Part shown: in pieces, positions 22,236 to 34,530 of the stretch
Layout: each line of letters opens with the position of its first letter
Position numbering within the stretch: position 1 is the first letter of the stretch
DNA from: Eurosta solidaginis
Taxonomy: Eukaryota > Arthropoda > Insecta > Diptera > Tephritidae
Reading direction: 5' to 3'
Assembly (NCBI RefSeq): GCF_040869045.1
Contig: NC_090319.1
Location: 283,685,693 to 283,749,692, forward strand
DNA: 64,000 nt
The notes under the pieces: model-generated
Databases searched by the model: none
Told to the model about the DNA's origin: nothing
The model's input: the letters and a program-made list of their open reading frames with translations, nothing else
Translations under genes and position numbers: made by a program

Positions 22236-22323
22236 ATGTTCTGGTCTCCGCGACGGCAACCCCCCGACGGGTTTCATTGTGCTATGCTGCCAGGCCGCAT
22301 ACCCAAATACACCGGGTACCTAA

Positions 22324-22902
22324 ATGCTTAACCATAGACGTCCAGTCCCAGGGCCACAACAGCAGTTGCGTCCTAGCCTTTCACAACCCAGGCGTAGCCA
22401 CCCGTCAGTTGCTCCCAGAGTGACGACGTCTCCCCCGTTGCACTTCAGAATTCTGCAGTTAAACTGTAATGAATTAACTGGGAAGGTCACGGAGATAGTC
22501 GATTTCATGAAGCGGCACAACATCCGCATTGCTGCGATTCAAGAGACTAAACTCACAGCAAGATCTGCTCTGCAGACCTGTTCTGGGTATAATGTGCACA
22601 GCAAAGATCGCAAGAGCGGAAATGGAGGCGATTTCGCGTTTATCGTATACCACTCTGTGCAATTTGAACCCCACATCGGCCTCAGGGACAGTGCCTTAGA
22701 ACATCAAAGCTTATCTGTCCGGTCAGCCGATGCAAACCTAGAATTCATCAACATCTACATCCCTCCTGCTACCTGTTGCACCAGTGGATACAGCCCTAAT
22801 ATCAGCGCCTTCCTCGCTGGCAACAATCGCAATATCTTGGGCGATTTCAATGCCCATCACGATCTATGGCATTCAAATTTGCGGGCGGACAGTAGGGGGT
22901 AA
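22324..22902 (+). pseudogene. APE endonuclease domain of the CR1/Jockey-like element
   Basis: The frame encodes LQLNCNELTGK (metal-binding Asn), IQETKLT (catalytic Gln-Glu), NIYIPP, and LGDFNAHHDLW (GDFN). An in-frame TAA follows at 22900-22902. The continuation in the same frame still shows NGDAP and, near 23065, a SDHLLILISL box that closes the endonuclease fold. The endonuclease would nick genomic target DNA to prime reverse transcription. Confidence 0.8.
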
Positions 22903-23840
22903 ATATTAGCGGATCAAATAGAAGAAGCGACGTTCTGCACAACAAATGGAGACGCCCCACACGTATGGTAGGAAGCCGTCACAGTTCGCCGGATATTTCA
23001 ATCGTGAGCGCAGAACTCGTAAACTGCGTCAACTGGCAGCCGATGGTAACATTGGCATCCGATCACCTGCTTATACTTATTTCGCTCAAGCGTTCCGCTG
23101 ACTTCATCGTCGCAGGAAAACGCACTTTCATTAACTTTAAAAAAGGAAAGTAGGACAAATACAAATCCTTTACATACAATCGCTTTGCTGCCCTCCCTAT
23201 CCCAACTGATGACCGCCAAGGGGAGCGTGCTTTCCGCAAGGTCATTGAATCCGTCTCGGCTCGCTTCATTCCCGCCGGACGAATTCCCGAAATTCGGCTT
23301 CATTTTCCGGCGAAGGCCGCAAACTTAGCGAGAGAACGTGACCTTATAAGACAGCTCGATCCCGGCGAACCCCAAATAAGGGATATCCTAAGCCGTTGTA
23401 ACCTCTCTGCCGGTGTAGCTAAACTTTGGTCCACCGTAAAGTCCCTATCGAATCCGTCTAAGCACAGTGACAAAATTCCCATCGCCTTTGGCGATAAAGT
23501 GCTGTCGGATGAGAAAAAATGCGCGAGCGTTTTCTGCCGACAATATATAATGCATTCCACGGTCGACAAAGATAGACGGAGGGCCAACAGACGCGCATAT
23601 AAACATAAATTCCTCACGTCTCCAATTACCATCACCGCCAAAGAGGTTGAGGAGGCCATCAGTCATGCTAAACCATCCAAAGCAGTGGGCTCAGGGCATA
23701 GCCATGTCGATGCTTAAAAGCCTATGGAAAGAGGGTTGCAAATATTTAGCACATGTCTTCAACCTGCCTCTCCCCACCTTTATCATTCCTGAAAAATGGA
23801 AAATGGAATTAGTATTACCGTTTGAAGGAATGAGATGGAA
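22903..23840 (+). pseudogene. Linker and start of reverse transcriptase, frameshifted and truncated
   Basis: Fragments in shifting frames read NRFAALPIPTDDRQGERAF and RFIPAGRIPEIR. They continue with LARERDLIRQLDPG and ITAKEVEEAISHAKPSKAVG, the region just before the reverse transcriptase fingers in Jockey/CR1-type elements. A stop at 23152-23153 and several shifts occur. The next expected boxes are absent because a family A repeat starts at 23841. Confidence 0.7.
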
Positions 23841-25003
23841 CAAGTAAAGGTGTATAAGTTCGGGTGTAACCGAACATTATATACTCAGCGTGAATTTCAA
23901 TTACACAATTCATTTCATATAAATTACTTTTCTACATAACACGTGGCACCGCCCGTTTAAAAAAAAAATGTCTCCCCATTTCCTCTTACAATAAAAATTG
24001 ATAAGTGAAATATCATTGATTCAAAACTATTTTTGCTAAGCTATAGCTTATTAGTCTAGTCTACGACCCTTTAAAATTTGTTTTGTATTTAAGTTGCCGT
24101 GGTCTTTAACAGATCCCCCAATATTTACTAGAAATGTTTTCAACTATAGGGAAAATTTGTGTACCCAATTTTATTACGATCCGTTAATTTTTCTTCGAGT
24201 TATGGCTCCCGAAACATAGAAAATTGCTTAGTCATAAAAGAGGCGGTGCCACACCCATTTTTTTAAATTTGAAGTTTCTCCTATTTATTATTATAAAATT
24301 CACTTGGAAATGAAATACCATTGATATAAAGCTCTTTTTTCCAAAGATATAGCTTATTTTATTCGTTCACGACCCTTTTAAAATTCTTTTATATAAAAGT
24401 GGGCGTGGTCCTTAACCGATTTCGTTAATTTTTCTTCAAAGCATTCCTTATACTAACGGCAACCTCTCTGCCGAATTTTGTTACGATAGGTTTAACGATT
24501 TTTGGTTTATAATTAATAATATTTTTAAAATTGATTTTATCACAAGTGGGCGGTCACACGCCCATTTTAAAAAATCTGTTCAAATTTTTATCAAAAGTCT
24601 CAATTTTAGTCCACACTTCAAATTTCAACATTCTTTGTGTATTATTTACTAAATAATCAGGTTTTTTGTGTTTTCCAAAATGTAAAATATATATAAAAAG
24701 TGGGTGTGGTTATCATCCAATATCGTTCGTTTTCAATACCAATCTATTCTGGGTCCAGATAAGCTCGTGTACCAAATTTGGTGAAGATATCTCAATATTT
24801 ACTCAAGTTATCGTGTTAACGGGTAGACGGACGGACGGACATGGCTCAATCAAAATTTTTTCGACACTGATGATTTATAGTTTAAGTCTATATCTATCTA
24901 TAGTTTAAGTCTATATCTATCTCGATTCCTTTATACCTGTACAACAAACCGTTATCCAATCAAACTTAATATACTCTGTGTGCAAAGCACGCTGATTAAA
25001 AAA
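23841..25003 (+). mobile_element. Family A dispersed repeat, second copy
   Basis: It begins CAAGTAAAGGTGTATAAG, followed by the hallmark TTCGGGTGTAACCGAACATT. It ends ATACTCTGTGTGCAAAGC then ACGCTGATTAAAAAATAA. Inside are alternating blocks with GTGGGCGTGGTCCTTAACCG, GCCACACCCATTTTTTT and a GACGGACGGACATGG run near 24833. It is non-coding. A near-tandem duplication of TATAGTTTAAGTCTATATCT occurs at 24874-24920. Confidence 0.8.
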
Positions 25004-26145
25004 TAATTGATGTGTTTAACAAGAACCACCCTAATACACATGCATACCTAACGTGTCCTGTATCAGAATAAGGGATTTATATTTCTTTGTAATAGTTTTA
25101 TATTTGCCCATGTCTATATTAAAGGTATTTAAGTTTACATGTACAAGTTGACTGCTGATTTTTACAAAATACATAGGCATAAATTAGCAATAAAAATTTA
25201 TTTGTTAAATTTTTATGTACGTAATGCCAACAATTGTAAAAAAACTTTTAGATATAGGCTTACTTTTTATTGCCACGGTAAATGTGTGGCACATGGAGAT
25301 ATTTGAGTTTTAAACTTTAATAAATCTAATACGATAAAAATAAAAACAGTAAAATGCTGATGGTTCTGCAGCAGATAAAAATAAACGATTTTTTAGGAAT
25401 CGAATACAAAATAAGAATAAGTATCAGTAAATAAATTAAACAATCCAAGTTTTGCAAAGTGAAACATTCTTGTATTTACATCCCGCTAAGGCTTTGAGGA
25501 GATTGAGATTTTTATTTTATTAGTGTATTTTTTCACCCATGTTATGTAGAGTAGTGTGATTGCTTGCCATACGGAAAACTCAGTATGGTAAAAATTAACG
25601 CACTTTTAGAACAATTTCTGAAACGCTACAGACCTGATACAATAAACGTGGTTCAGAGGTCAACCTTATACCTATAACGCCAACTTTTGCTAGGTGGCGA
25701 TCAGATGGAGATATTTTGAAAAACAAAACGAGCGGGGTATATTACAATCAATTTTTAGAACACTTTCTATTGGGTTACAATCTTGAAACCACTCACGTGG
25801 TTTAGAGCACCGAAAAAACGCAACAACAAAATTTCGCTAGGTGGCGCACATGGACCAAAATTCGGCGCAAAAGGTCTCAAAATTTTAATTTTGAAATGTT
25901 AACAATGGATATTTTAAACAGCTTATCAGAAGTAAAACTACAAATGTGGAGCGCATTGGATATTGTAAAAACTATAAAATTAAATCATCAAAATTGTGTT
26001 AGTTTTTAAAAACACCTTTTCCGCGGTTTTTTTATTCTTTTATATAAACGTGATGTTTGAAATTTGTGTTTATGGGCCCTGACAAAGTTGCCGTTAGTCA
26101 TAGCCCTATTTTTACTTAACCATATTGTCATCGGTTTAACCTAAA
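25004..26145. other. Non-coding stretch, nothing recognised
   Basis: Two loosely similar blocks near 25600-25700 and 25770-25870 share TTTTAGAACA...TTTCT and GCTAGGTGGCG words, suggesting an old duplication of about 160 bases. No coding frame was seen. Confidence 0.4.
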
Positions 26146-26307
26146 AAATCTGAAATTTTCATAAAATAAGAAGTGAAAAAAATTAATAGTAAATTTTACA
26201 TTGTAAACATACTCAAAATAAATACTAAATCTGAAATTTTCATAAAATAAGAAGTGAAAAAAATTAATAGCAAATTTTAAATTGTAAACATACTCAAAAT
26301 AAATAGT
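26146..26307. repeat. 81-bp tandem duplication
   Basis: 26146-26226 and 26227-26307 are direct repeats with about three differences, starting AAATCTGAAATTTTCATAAA. It is non-coding. Confidence 0.85.
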
Positions 26308-26675
26308 AAACTATTCAAAAAGTTAATAGATTCAACCACTCAAATATTAATAGGTTATGGATATGGGGAAATACCAAAAAAATCAATTGGGTGCCTATGG
26401 TAGGTTTATGGCCAGGGCGTTATGGTACGACATCATTGACTAATACATTGGTTTCCAAAATATTGGTTGGATCCGGTGTTTTATATGGATGGGATAGTTT
26501 AAGATATGATTTGAACTGCGTGTTGTTGTTGTTGTTGTTTCAAGTATATGCCACTTAGTATTAATGGGAGCTTTTTAAGGTCCGAACATATTCGACTTTT
26601 GCGTTGTTTTGACGTTTACGGTGCATCAACAGCTGACTTTGAACGCTCATATCTTAATGGCTATGTTTTTAATAT
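26308..26675. other. Non-coding stretch with a GTT microsatellite
   Basis: It contains a TTG/GTT run near 26522-26540. No gene was recognised. Confidence 0.4.
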
Positions 26676-27125
26676 TGTAACGAATTTAGTGAAATTCCTC
26701 TTATTTGCAACCTTCTACTAACGTTGGAATCACTAAACTGTTGAATAAATTACTCCACTATTCAATAATGGAAAATGGCCTTTATTAAGGTACCTCACAA
26801 TAACACTTCTACTTCTCGACAGATATCGTGCTTAAATCAAACTGATTCGTCGTGCATCAGCTGGTGCTGCTTTTACACTTTTTGGTCTGCTCGTTGACAT
26901 ATTTCTAGGCGTTTCTATTTCTAGAATTTGCTACTTACTTACCAGCTATAACATAACAACAGATGCACGTTATAGCTTCTCATATGCGCGTGTATATGTG
27001 AGTGATACTTTCACCGATGGTTTCCTACTTTTGGGAGTATCTCAGATATATGCATGTGTTTATGCTCTCCGCTGCTTGTATGGACATATGTATAGACATA
27101 ATGATTTATTTGTTGATGTGCGAAT
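26676..27125 (-). mobile_element. Family B solo LTR, truncated at its 5' side
   Basis: The right-to-left LTR ends at TGTAACGAATTTAG (26676), preceded by ATAT. It carries the AATAAA-type signal (reverse strand, near 26750), the CAGCTGGTGCTGCTTTTACA region and the GTGTATATGTGAGTGATACT block shared with the other copies. The sequence diverges after TTTATTTGTTGATGTGCG, so the LTR 5' end is missing. Confidence 0.75.
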
Positions 27126-28832
27126 TCAAAAACTTACATTTTCGCATGTTTTGATAGTCCGTTTTTTATAATGACGTTCGATTTGTAAAATTCTATTTCC
27201 ACAAATTTTTACCATTTCAGAAAGTACATATCTTTCTAATTAAAAGAAATTGTTATTTCGGCAGGTGATTTTGAACAAACACGTCTTGTGTATGCGTTCT
27301 CAATCCACCGGCAACGCAACGGGTACGCCAAAGTTACGAAAAAGGAATTTAAAAACTTACATTTTGCTGGCTTTGCCTCTTAATTTCTTATTAGTCTTTT
27401 AATTTTGCCAAATCTGATTCTGTTTTCAATAATATCTTCATTTTCAAATAAAAAATTTATTATTTACTTTTTTTGAATGACAAAAAAATCAAAATTTTTG
27501 CGTTTGATGTGGCAGAAAAACTTCCAACGTCCGTTCTTTTAAAGTGACGTCAGTGCCAAAATTACCCAATAGTCAAAGGTCGTGACATTCAAGCTACTCA
27601 CTCTTAAACGAGATCTAAAATTACCATAAGAAAATTAAGCAATTGAAATGGTCTGCAATTTATGTTAAAGCTCATCTTCCTAAACCATTTTTCTCACCGT
27701 CACATCGTTGTCACATTAACTAAAGATTCTTCAAGGATTTGCTGTTGATGACATTTTCCTTGCAAAGGATTCTTGAAACTTATTTTGAGAGTTAAAAGAT
27801 ATAGTGAATATAAGTACTACATACATACATATGCGTGGAAAACTTTCTTCCTGTTAACACACGCGAATAGGTGTGACATTTCAAGTGATTGATGAAAGTG
27901 AAACAGTGAAAACCAAAGCATATCAAATTAGAGAGGACGGCGACGACAACAACCAGACGATTGCAAAAAAGGAAATAAACATAATTGAACAAAAATCAGT
28001 TTACATGTGAAAGTGCAAATAAGCGGCGTCCGTGATGTTCAAGGAGCAGCCAAAAAAAACAAATACCCTCAAAATAAAAAAAAAAATGTGGCGGGTAGTG
28101 GCATGGCAGGACGCGTGCAGAAAAAAACAACTAACTAATTTCCACATTTTTTACATTCACGAAGACAAATTGAGGTGCAAACATAGGTCGAAACAATAAA
28201 AACAGAATATCAAATTGTTAAAATCTCTGTAACGAATAAAAATCAAATCCCTTCCAAAACGGTGTCAAATGCGTTGTGAAAGGGATAGGGGTAAAGAAGA
28301 ATTTGTTACGCTAACATGCTTCAAAATCGTCATTTGTAAAAGCGTTGAGTTGTCAACTATTATTTCTTTGTTTTTTTTTTTTTGATGATTTTGTGCTGAA
28401 TAAAAGGAGTTTAAGTTGAAGAAGTGAAAGTGAAAGCAGTTGAACAAGCACTTACACTGAAAAAAAACTGGCCAAATCAAACGAGTTACGAGTCAATCCA
28501 ATATATTTTTCTGTTAATTTTTATCCATCGCTGTGTAATAAACTTCGATCAAATTATTGATTCCGAGTTGACCATTTTAAGTCTAATCGACAAAAAAAAA
28601 ATTAAATACATAAAATAAAAAAAAACTTCACCAACTGTTCAAAATTTTGTATATTGAAGTGCAAATCACAATACATATACAAAATTATATGTACACTGGA
28701 ACTTTTTTAAATTGAAAAAAAAAAATATATATATATATTTTTTACGTTTAAAGAATATTGATCCCTTAGTGAATAAATTTTGAATTACAATATTTTTGTC
28801 AAAATTTTTGTGTCCAATTTATTAGTTTAAAT
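27126..28832. other. Non-coding stretch, possibly including a host 5' UTR exon
   Basis: No coding frame. From about 27860 to 28700 the plus strand is rich in GTGAAAGTG, GTGAAAACC and AAGTGCAAAT words and poly-A interruptions, a texture often seen in long 5' UTR exons of fly genes. No start codon, splice pair or promoter could be fixed. Confidence 0.25.
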
Positions 28833-29005
28833 TTGGATATCATACCGAAGTGCCTTGGCTTCATATAGAAGTGCTTTTTCTTTGCATTTTTATATGAAAG
28901 TGTCTGAATTTCATTTTTGGATATCATACCGAAGTGCCTTGGCTTCATATAGAAGTGCTTTTTGTTTGCATTTTTATATGAAATTCAGACACTTTCATAT
29001 TAATC
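28833..29005. repeat. 84-bp tandem duplication ending in an inverted segment
   Basis: 28833-28916 and 28917-28978 repeat TTGGATATCATACCGAAG and following bases. The first unit ends with ATGAAAGTGTCTGAATTTCAT. The second is followed by its reverse complement ATGAAATTCAGACACTTTCAT (28977-28998). Confidence 0.8.
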
Positions 29006-30845
29006 GAATTTATTTGTAAGAGCATATGGGGCTATGAAAATTTTTTTATATTCAAAGTGTGAATTTGCATCTGTGCATATTCTTCAGGGCAAAAAAAAAG
29101 TGCTATAATTGAATAGGGTTTGAGCAGCCCTGATCTTATGTAAGCCAATACAAATAAAAAAACATTTTCTAAAGATTTTCATGTAGCTTTCTCTAGGCTC
29201 TGATCCCAAGGTATCCGGTACGGTAAGCGTTTATCACACCACGGTGGCCGCCTACCTCCGGTGTGTTAGCTAACAATTATTAATAGCCGTGTTGCGGGTA
29301 AAAAAATGCTTATCATCTAGCGACAATTATTGAAGTCGTTAAATAACTCGCTACAAAACGGGTTGTGCCCAATAGCGGAGACCCGAACCTCTTTTGGTCA
29401 ATGCGATGAATCGTGGACACACACACTTTTCGGGCATAGCAGTTGAGAATAGTATAGAGATAAAATGGAAAGACGCATCTCAATTGCAACTGAGTATAAT
29501 GCACACTGAAATTTATATGTACTAGCAATTTTATAAGTATAGATAAACATATGCACTTGGCTATCCATATAAAGTTTAAGTGCATATGTATATACATGTA
29601 AAAAACACAGCTAATGTCACCGTAAAAATACAATTGAAAACTGTTGATATAGCAGTAATTTCTGTAGCACGATAGTCATATGAACAAAGGAGTGAGCGCC
29701 GATGCATTTTACACACTCAATATTCACAACTTTTCGCTATTGAAATCTATTATTTTCACAAAAGAGTTAGTTAGACTGATTGACAATCTGTCATTTTTGC
29801 AGAATATTGTTAACTTGAGTTTTTTCTTCTGTTGAGTCAAAGAAGGTGATACCTTCTTTGGTTGATTCAACGATAATGCGATAAATTTTCTGAATAACTG
29901 TTAATTTAAGAACATCAATTCTGATTTGTTGATTTTACTGTCTTCATTTCTTTCGGTGTGAAAATGCCTAGCATTGGTGAGTTAATTTTATTTCTGGATC
30001 TTTGTATGTATCGCTGAAGCATTAAGATGCACATACAGGCATATTAGGTTTAATAACTGCGATGCTCAGCAGGTTATCCCTGCCTCCTGGCCAGCTTAAT
30101 GGCAACAATAGAAAGTCAATATCAGCTTCAATACATTTTTTGAATTTTTTTTTTTACATTTTCTTCCTGTCATATACACACATAGATATCCTTTGTTAAC
30201 TCCTTCCTGGCACACAATTGAATTTTGTGGAACGAATCGAATTTAAATTTTAGCAGTTCTTTTCACTTATGTTCATAAGCAATGCCAAATTCTAGTGTGA
30301 GGGACATGTTCCAATAGCTGTTCAAAATTGTCATCGAAGCATTAACCAGTCAAATTGCTAACATCACAACTTTGACTATAATTTGGGTTACCGCAATAGT
30401 TTAGAAATTTTACATAACATAACTGCGTGTTCGATTGTTTGCCTTGCCTTACCCCTGTGTTCATAAAGTATTTCGATCAAGTACATTCATTTGTTCCTGA
30501 TGATGGTTTCAGATTGAAACCGAAATATCGACCAATTATATAAATTATAATACCACAAAATACATGGTGTTTTATTTATCCTTGCGGCCTTGAGCTCAAT
30601 AATTAACCAGAAAGTTAAAATAAACTTATAAGGCTATTAACAAAACCCAAAAATAAAGTTTTTCTTATACTGAAATATTATCACTGATTCTTGGTTTTCT
30701 AAATTGATTTCATGTGCTTTGTGGAATTCCAATACTTTTATACTTTTATACCCAGCCGTAAGAAATAGAGAGGATATCAAATTTCATTTGACTAAAATCA
30801 CAACTTATACGACGTGGCAGGACGGATACTCGATCGTCGATTTAC
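29006..30845. other. Non-coding stretch, nothing firmly recognised
   Basis: A GC-richer patch at 29195-29410 (CGGTGGCCGCCTACCTCC) could be the edge of an unrecognised element. Near 30500 there is GATGGTTTCAGATTGAAACC, a small hairpin. No gene was found. Confidence 0.35.
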
Positions 30846-31250
30846 CTTAGGTTAGCTTGAACTGGCCGGTCCATCATTACCTCACATAGACTGAATGAGT
30901 CCGTAGTGTAACCAGAAGTTTTTTTTAACGACCAAACTAAAAAATTCTATCAAAAACCAGGACCTATGTTATAAAATAACCCCGTCCATTTGGCAAATGC
31001 TAGAAGCTTTCTAGGACCTATGCCACTTGCTGCTTCTAGATCTAACAGCTACATCACTCCTTATAGTAAGAGTCTTAGCTTCACAAATGACAATCCCTTC
31101 GAAGTCATTTAGCTGTTTCAAAATGGCACTAAGTTTTATAACTGTTGACCAATAGTTTTGACGCGCATAATCTGGAGTCATTTCCCAATGGGTGCATTCG
31201 TTCGAATTGGGAGGCGCACTTTTTTTCAATACCAATTTAACCGCATAACC
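30846..31250 (-). pseudogene. 3' end of a LOA-like non-LTR element, second copy
   Basis: The minus strand matches the 3' end at about 17310-17505: AGATCTAGAAGCAGCAAGTG and CCTAGAAAGCTTCTAGC blocks, then GGACTCATTCAGTCTATGTG, a GGCCAGTTCAAGCTAACCTA tail and the family terminus. It has no intact frame. Confidence 0.65.
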
Positions 31251-31639
31251 CCTTTTTTTCTTATTTCAAATGACACATATTTTAGGAGACGGAGGACCCT
31301 ATTGATTTCATGACTTGCACCACCCAGTACAGTTTTTGATCTCAGAAGAACATCACTAGCAAGTTAGAGGGGTTGGAAATGTGCGAAGGAATGTACTCAA
31401 ATTATAAGCTTTGGTTTGACATGGTTCACATCCCAATAATTTCCATGTGTTTCATTTGCAATGGCTTCTAGAAAGTAGGTATCAACTTTTTCCCACACAG
31501 GCTGAGGGATTCAACAAAGCTATAAATATTAGCATAGTCCTAGCAGGAAAGTGTTTAGCCTGTTGGTGACCTACGCAGTTGTTTTTTCGAGAACGAGACC
31601 ACAAGTCATCCAACGTTTTCAAAGGGAGAAGTGATCCTG
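31251..31639. other. Non-coding stretch, nothing recognised
   Basis: Spacer between a retroelement 3' end and the short-period repeat block. No motif was recognised. Confidence 0.35.
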
Positions 31640-32357
31640 AAATTGTTCAATTTGGCCCCAAAATAGTCTCGAAATGATTCCGAAGACAGTGACGAAGTTA
31701 GAGTGATCAGATGACCGAAGTTAAATATACAGACAACCCCACATGAAATAGTCTCGAAATTATCCTCAAGTAAATCCGAAATGGTCCTGGATATTTTCCA
31801 ACTTGGCCTCGAAATAAAATCGAATTGATTCCGAAAATAATCCCGAAGTGATCATATAAAAATCTTTAAATGGTCTCGAAATGTGTCCTAAAATAAGACC
31901 AAAATTGCTATACAAATAAAAAAAATACTTCCAAAATAGTATCGAAATTATCCTAAAATAATGCGAAAGTGATACTAAAATTGTACCAAATTGCTCCAGA
32001 AATAAAATCGGAATGATTCTTGAAATAGTCCCGAAGTGATTATATAACCGTGTCGAATGGTCTCGCAATATCTCGAAACAATCCTAAAATAATCCGAAAG
32101 TGATCCCGAAATTGTCTCACACTGGTCCCGAAATAGTATCGAAATGATTCCCAAAATAATATTGAAGTCATCCTATTATAGTCGCAAAATATTTTTGAAC
32201 TAGTCTCGAAATTATCATAAAATAATGCCGAAGTGATCTTGAAATTGTTCCATGTTGGCCCCAAAATAGCTTCGAGATGATTCCAAAGACTGTGACGAAG
32301 TGAACATATAACATTACTAAAATGGTTATGAAATAGTCTCGAAAGTAATATTGATAT

Positions 32358-32935
32358 TGTTACGAATATTAGCAAAACTAAGGGGTGCTGCTATCTCCAT
32401 AGATCAATCATTATGTATCTACATAAACGAAACAATAATTGCGTCTACACATATGTACCATGTACGTATACGAGCAGCGGAGAATCAATGCACAAATACA
32501 TGCATATATCTCAGATACTCCTGAAAGTATGCAATGAGAGAAGCTACAAAATCGTGCAATTGTAGTTACAGCTGAGAAATTTGAGAGCTGATGGACTAGA
32601 AGATTCTGGAAATGGAAGCGCCTAGAAGATGCGAATGTTGAAATCAGAGAGTATAAAAGGCAGCAAATGTAGAGGCGCTGGAATTCAGTTTGAGTTGGGC
32701 TATCAAGCAGTTATTGATTAAGCACGCAATCTGGCGGGCAATAGTGGAATTTCATTTGAACTATCAATCAGTTTGGTTATTAAGCCAGCTAGTTGCAAAG
32801 TATAAGTGTTATTGTGAAGTACTTTAATAAAGGCCATTTTTCCATTATTCAATATTGGAGTTATTTATTCAACAGTTTAGTGATTTGAACTTAGCAGAAG
32901 GGCAAATAAGAAGATTTGCAAGTAAAATCGTTACA
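32358..32935 (+). mobile_element. Complete family B solo LTR with ATAT duplication
   Basis: A 578-bp LTR starting TGTTACGAATATTAGC and ending AAAATCGTTACA, flanked by ATAT at 32354-32357 and 32936-32939. A 4-bp duplication is typical of Ty3/gypsy elements. It includes GTATAAAAGG (32651-32660) with a TTCAGTTTG initiator-like site about 33 bases on, and AATAAA near 32826. No internal element sequence remains, so it formed by recombination between two LTRs. Confidence 0.92.
32651..32690 (+). promoter_or_regulatory. LTR promoter: TATA box and initiator
   Basis: TATAAAAG is followed about 33 bases later by TCAGTT, matching an arthropod TATA/Inr promoter inside the solo LTR. It could drive transcription into the flanking repeat block, read on the plus strand. 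Confidence 0.55.
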
Positions 32936-33040
32936 ATATCTTAAAGTAATATCAAAGTGTTCCTGAAATTTTACCAAATTGGTCCCGATATTATACCGAT
33001 ACGAAACCGAAAATAATCCAGAAGGGATTACGAACGATGG

Positions 33041-34530
33041 TACGACGAGTCCTTGTTTCATTACACGAATCAATGTGACTTCGTTTTAATTGAAAAAAAC
33101 CATACGTTTCATTTAAAAAAAGTTTCGATTTTATTAACTGATAATATAAATCCCTTTTTTACTGCCGACCATTCAATTAAGTAGTGAAAAAATTGGATTT
33201 ACATTTAATTGAATGAGCTTTCTGACGATCGTAATGTAATTTAATGTGAAAAATATTTACATTACCTACGAAGTGCACGTAAAGTGAGAGTAATCGAACA
33301 ATTGATTTTCTTCTAAAATGTGATGCAACAACTAAACAATTAGTTAGCTCGATTTTTCATCGGCTGTCACATCTGCTTGAGCAATTTAGGAATGCCGAAC
33401 ACTCCAGCATAGCAATAGGAAATCACAACATACGAGGAGGATCAGGAGCAGATCAGAAACACTTTGCAACGGTTGCCAAACATTTGTTATCATTTAGCTG
33501 ATGAACTGAAGTGTCAACAATTTTGTTGTAAAAAACAACAAAAAAAAAAAAAAACAGAACAACAAAAATCATATGAGCCACATACGCATAAGAGATTTTA
33601 AAATAAGACAGACATTTAAAATTAATCGATCTCGGACGTTGGGTCATTAGTCAAATTGGTATTAGTACGAGTACAAATGAATTGAAGAACTTGCATATTT
33701 ATGCACCACATGCATTCATACACATACACATATACATTTATACATTTGTACGCATTTGTATCTTTTTCCATTGAGTGCGTGCACGTCTCAAAATAGAAAA
33801 TCACTTCTGGGGCGTCAAATGCAACAACAAATATGCTAGCTGCAATATCACTCGTGTATGAATGTGTGCGTGCGTAAGTGCCACCATTTGTGGCAAATAA
33901 GGTAAAATGCCTAAATAATAAAACAAACAGCGGTACATCCGATCGCTGTACGAGTACTTGAAATTGTACTCGTCGTTACTGTTAAAGGGCCTATTAATCA
34001 ATGATTATGAGGCGGTGAGCAGAGAGCGGTACACGGCGAACGCGTCATGGGTGATGTAAGTGAAGTAGCAAAAAGCCGTCAGATCAAAAGCAAATTAATC
34101 AAAAATCGTAGAAAAATACAAAAGCGGTAACAATCCGAGGCTATGAAAATATAGTACTTGGAAATAAATTGTTATTGTGTGTCGAACGAGGAGTTTGAAA
34201 TTCGAAAGGATATATATTGTATTTCAATACGACGCCAGCCGTTTAAGTTCAGCGCTATTAGAGAACTGAAGTGAATTTAATATTCTAAAAAATCTAACAT
34301 TCTAGAGTAGAGCTAATTATAGATTAAAGCGTGTAAGATAACATATTCCGCTTGATCACAAAAATCACAGGGAAAGTATTCGCAGGAGTTTTTGAAACTT
34401 TCGAGTCCGGAACACTTCAAAAAGTTAACGAACATATCTCATGATTTTTAGATATTCTGAAAAGAAAGTTTCTAGATAAAACAATATGACGACATCTTTT
34501 CAGAGAATGATTCGGGTAGTTTTATTATTA
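33041..34530. other. Non-coding stretch, possible regulatory or UTR sequence
   Basis: There is a poly-A run near 33538 and TACATA-rich repeats near 33720. ATGGGTGATGTAAGTGAAG at 34047 places a start-like ATG three codons before a perfect donor-like GTAAGT. With no other support I do not call an exon. Confidence 0.3.

Larger units (their letters stand above)
21540..23840 (+). mobile_element. CR1/Jockey-like non-LTR retrotransposon, 3' truncated
   Basis: A plus-strand element with a GC-richer leader near 21600, an N-terminal region with a 2A-like motif and a PHD-like finger, a proline-rich linker, an APE endonuclease, and the start of a reverse transcriptase. It ends abruptly at 23840 where the second family A copy begins. 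The reverse transcriptase palm is missing. Confidence 0.8.
31640..33040 (+). repeat. Main block of the degenerate GAAATAGTCCCGAAATGATCC-type repeat
   Basis: Tens of drifted units such as TCTCGAAATTATCCT, CCGAAGTGATC, CCCGAAATAGTATCGAAATG fill 31640-32353 and resume at 32940-33040. A family B solo LTR (32358-32935) interrupts it. The minus-strand ORFs of 100 and 111 codons across it (runs of F, R, I, L such as HFRIILGLFRD) follow from the unit composition. There is no evidence that they are translated. Confidence 0.75.

Noticed and set aside
29195..29410. GC-richer patch that might be a retrotransposon UTR
   Set aside because: It could not be matched to any other element in the window, and it has no coding frame.
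30488..30600. Possible Penelope-type or other retroelement end near GATGGTTTCAGATTGAAACC
   Set aside because: Only a small hairpin and a short phrase were seen. No GIY-YIG or reverse transcriptase sequence is nearby.
31766..32375. Two minus-strand ORFs (100 and 111 codons) with repeated F, R, I, L patterns
   Set aside because: They sit entirely in the degenerate short-period repeat, and the pattern follows from the unit sequence. There is no start-site or conservation support.
34047..34066. Possible short exon ATGGGTGAT followed by GTAAGT donor
   Set aside because: There is a single donor-like hexamer with no acceptor, no reading-frame partner and no promoter to support it.
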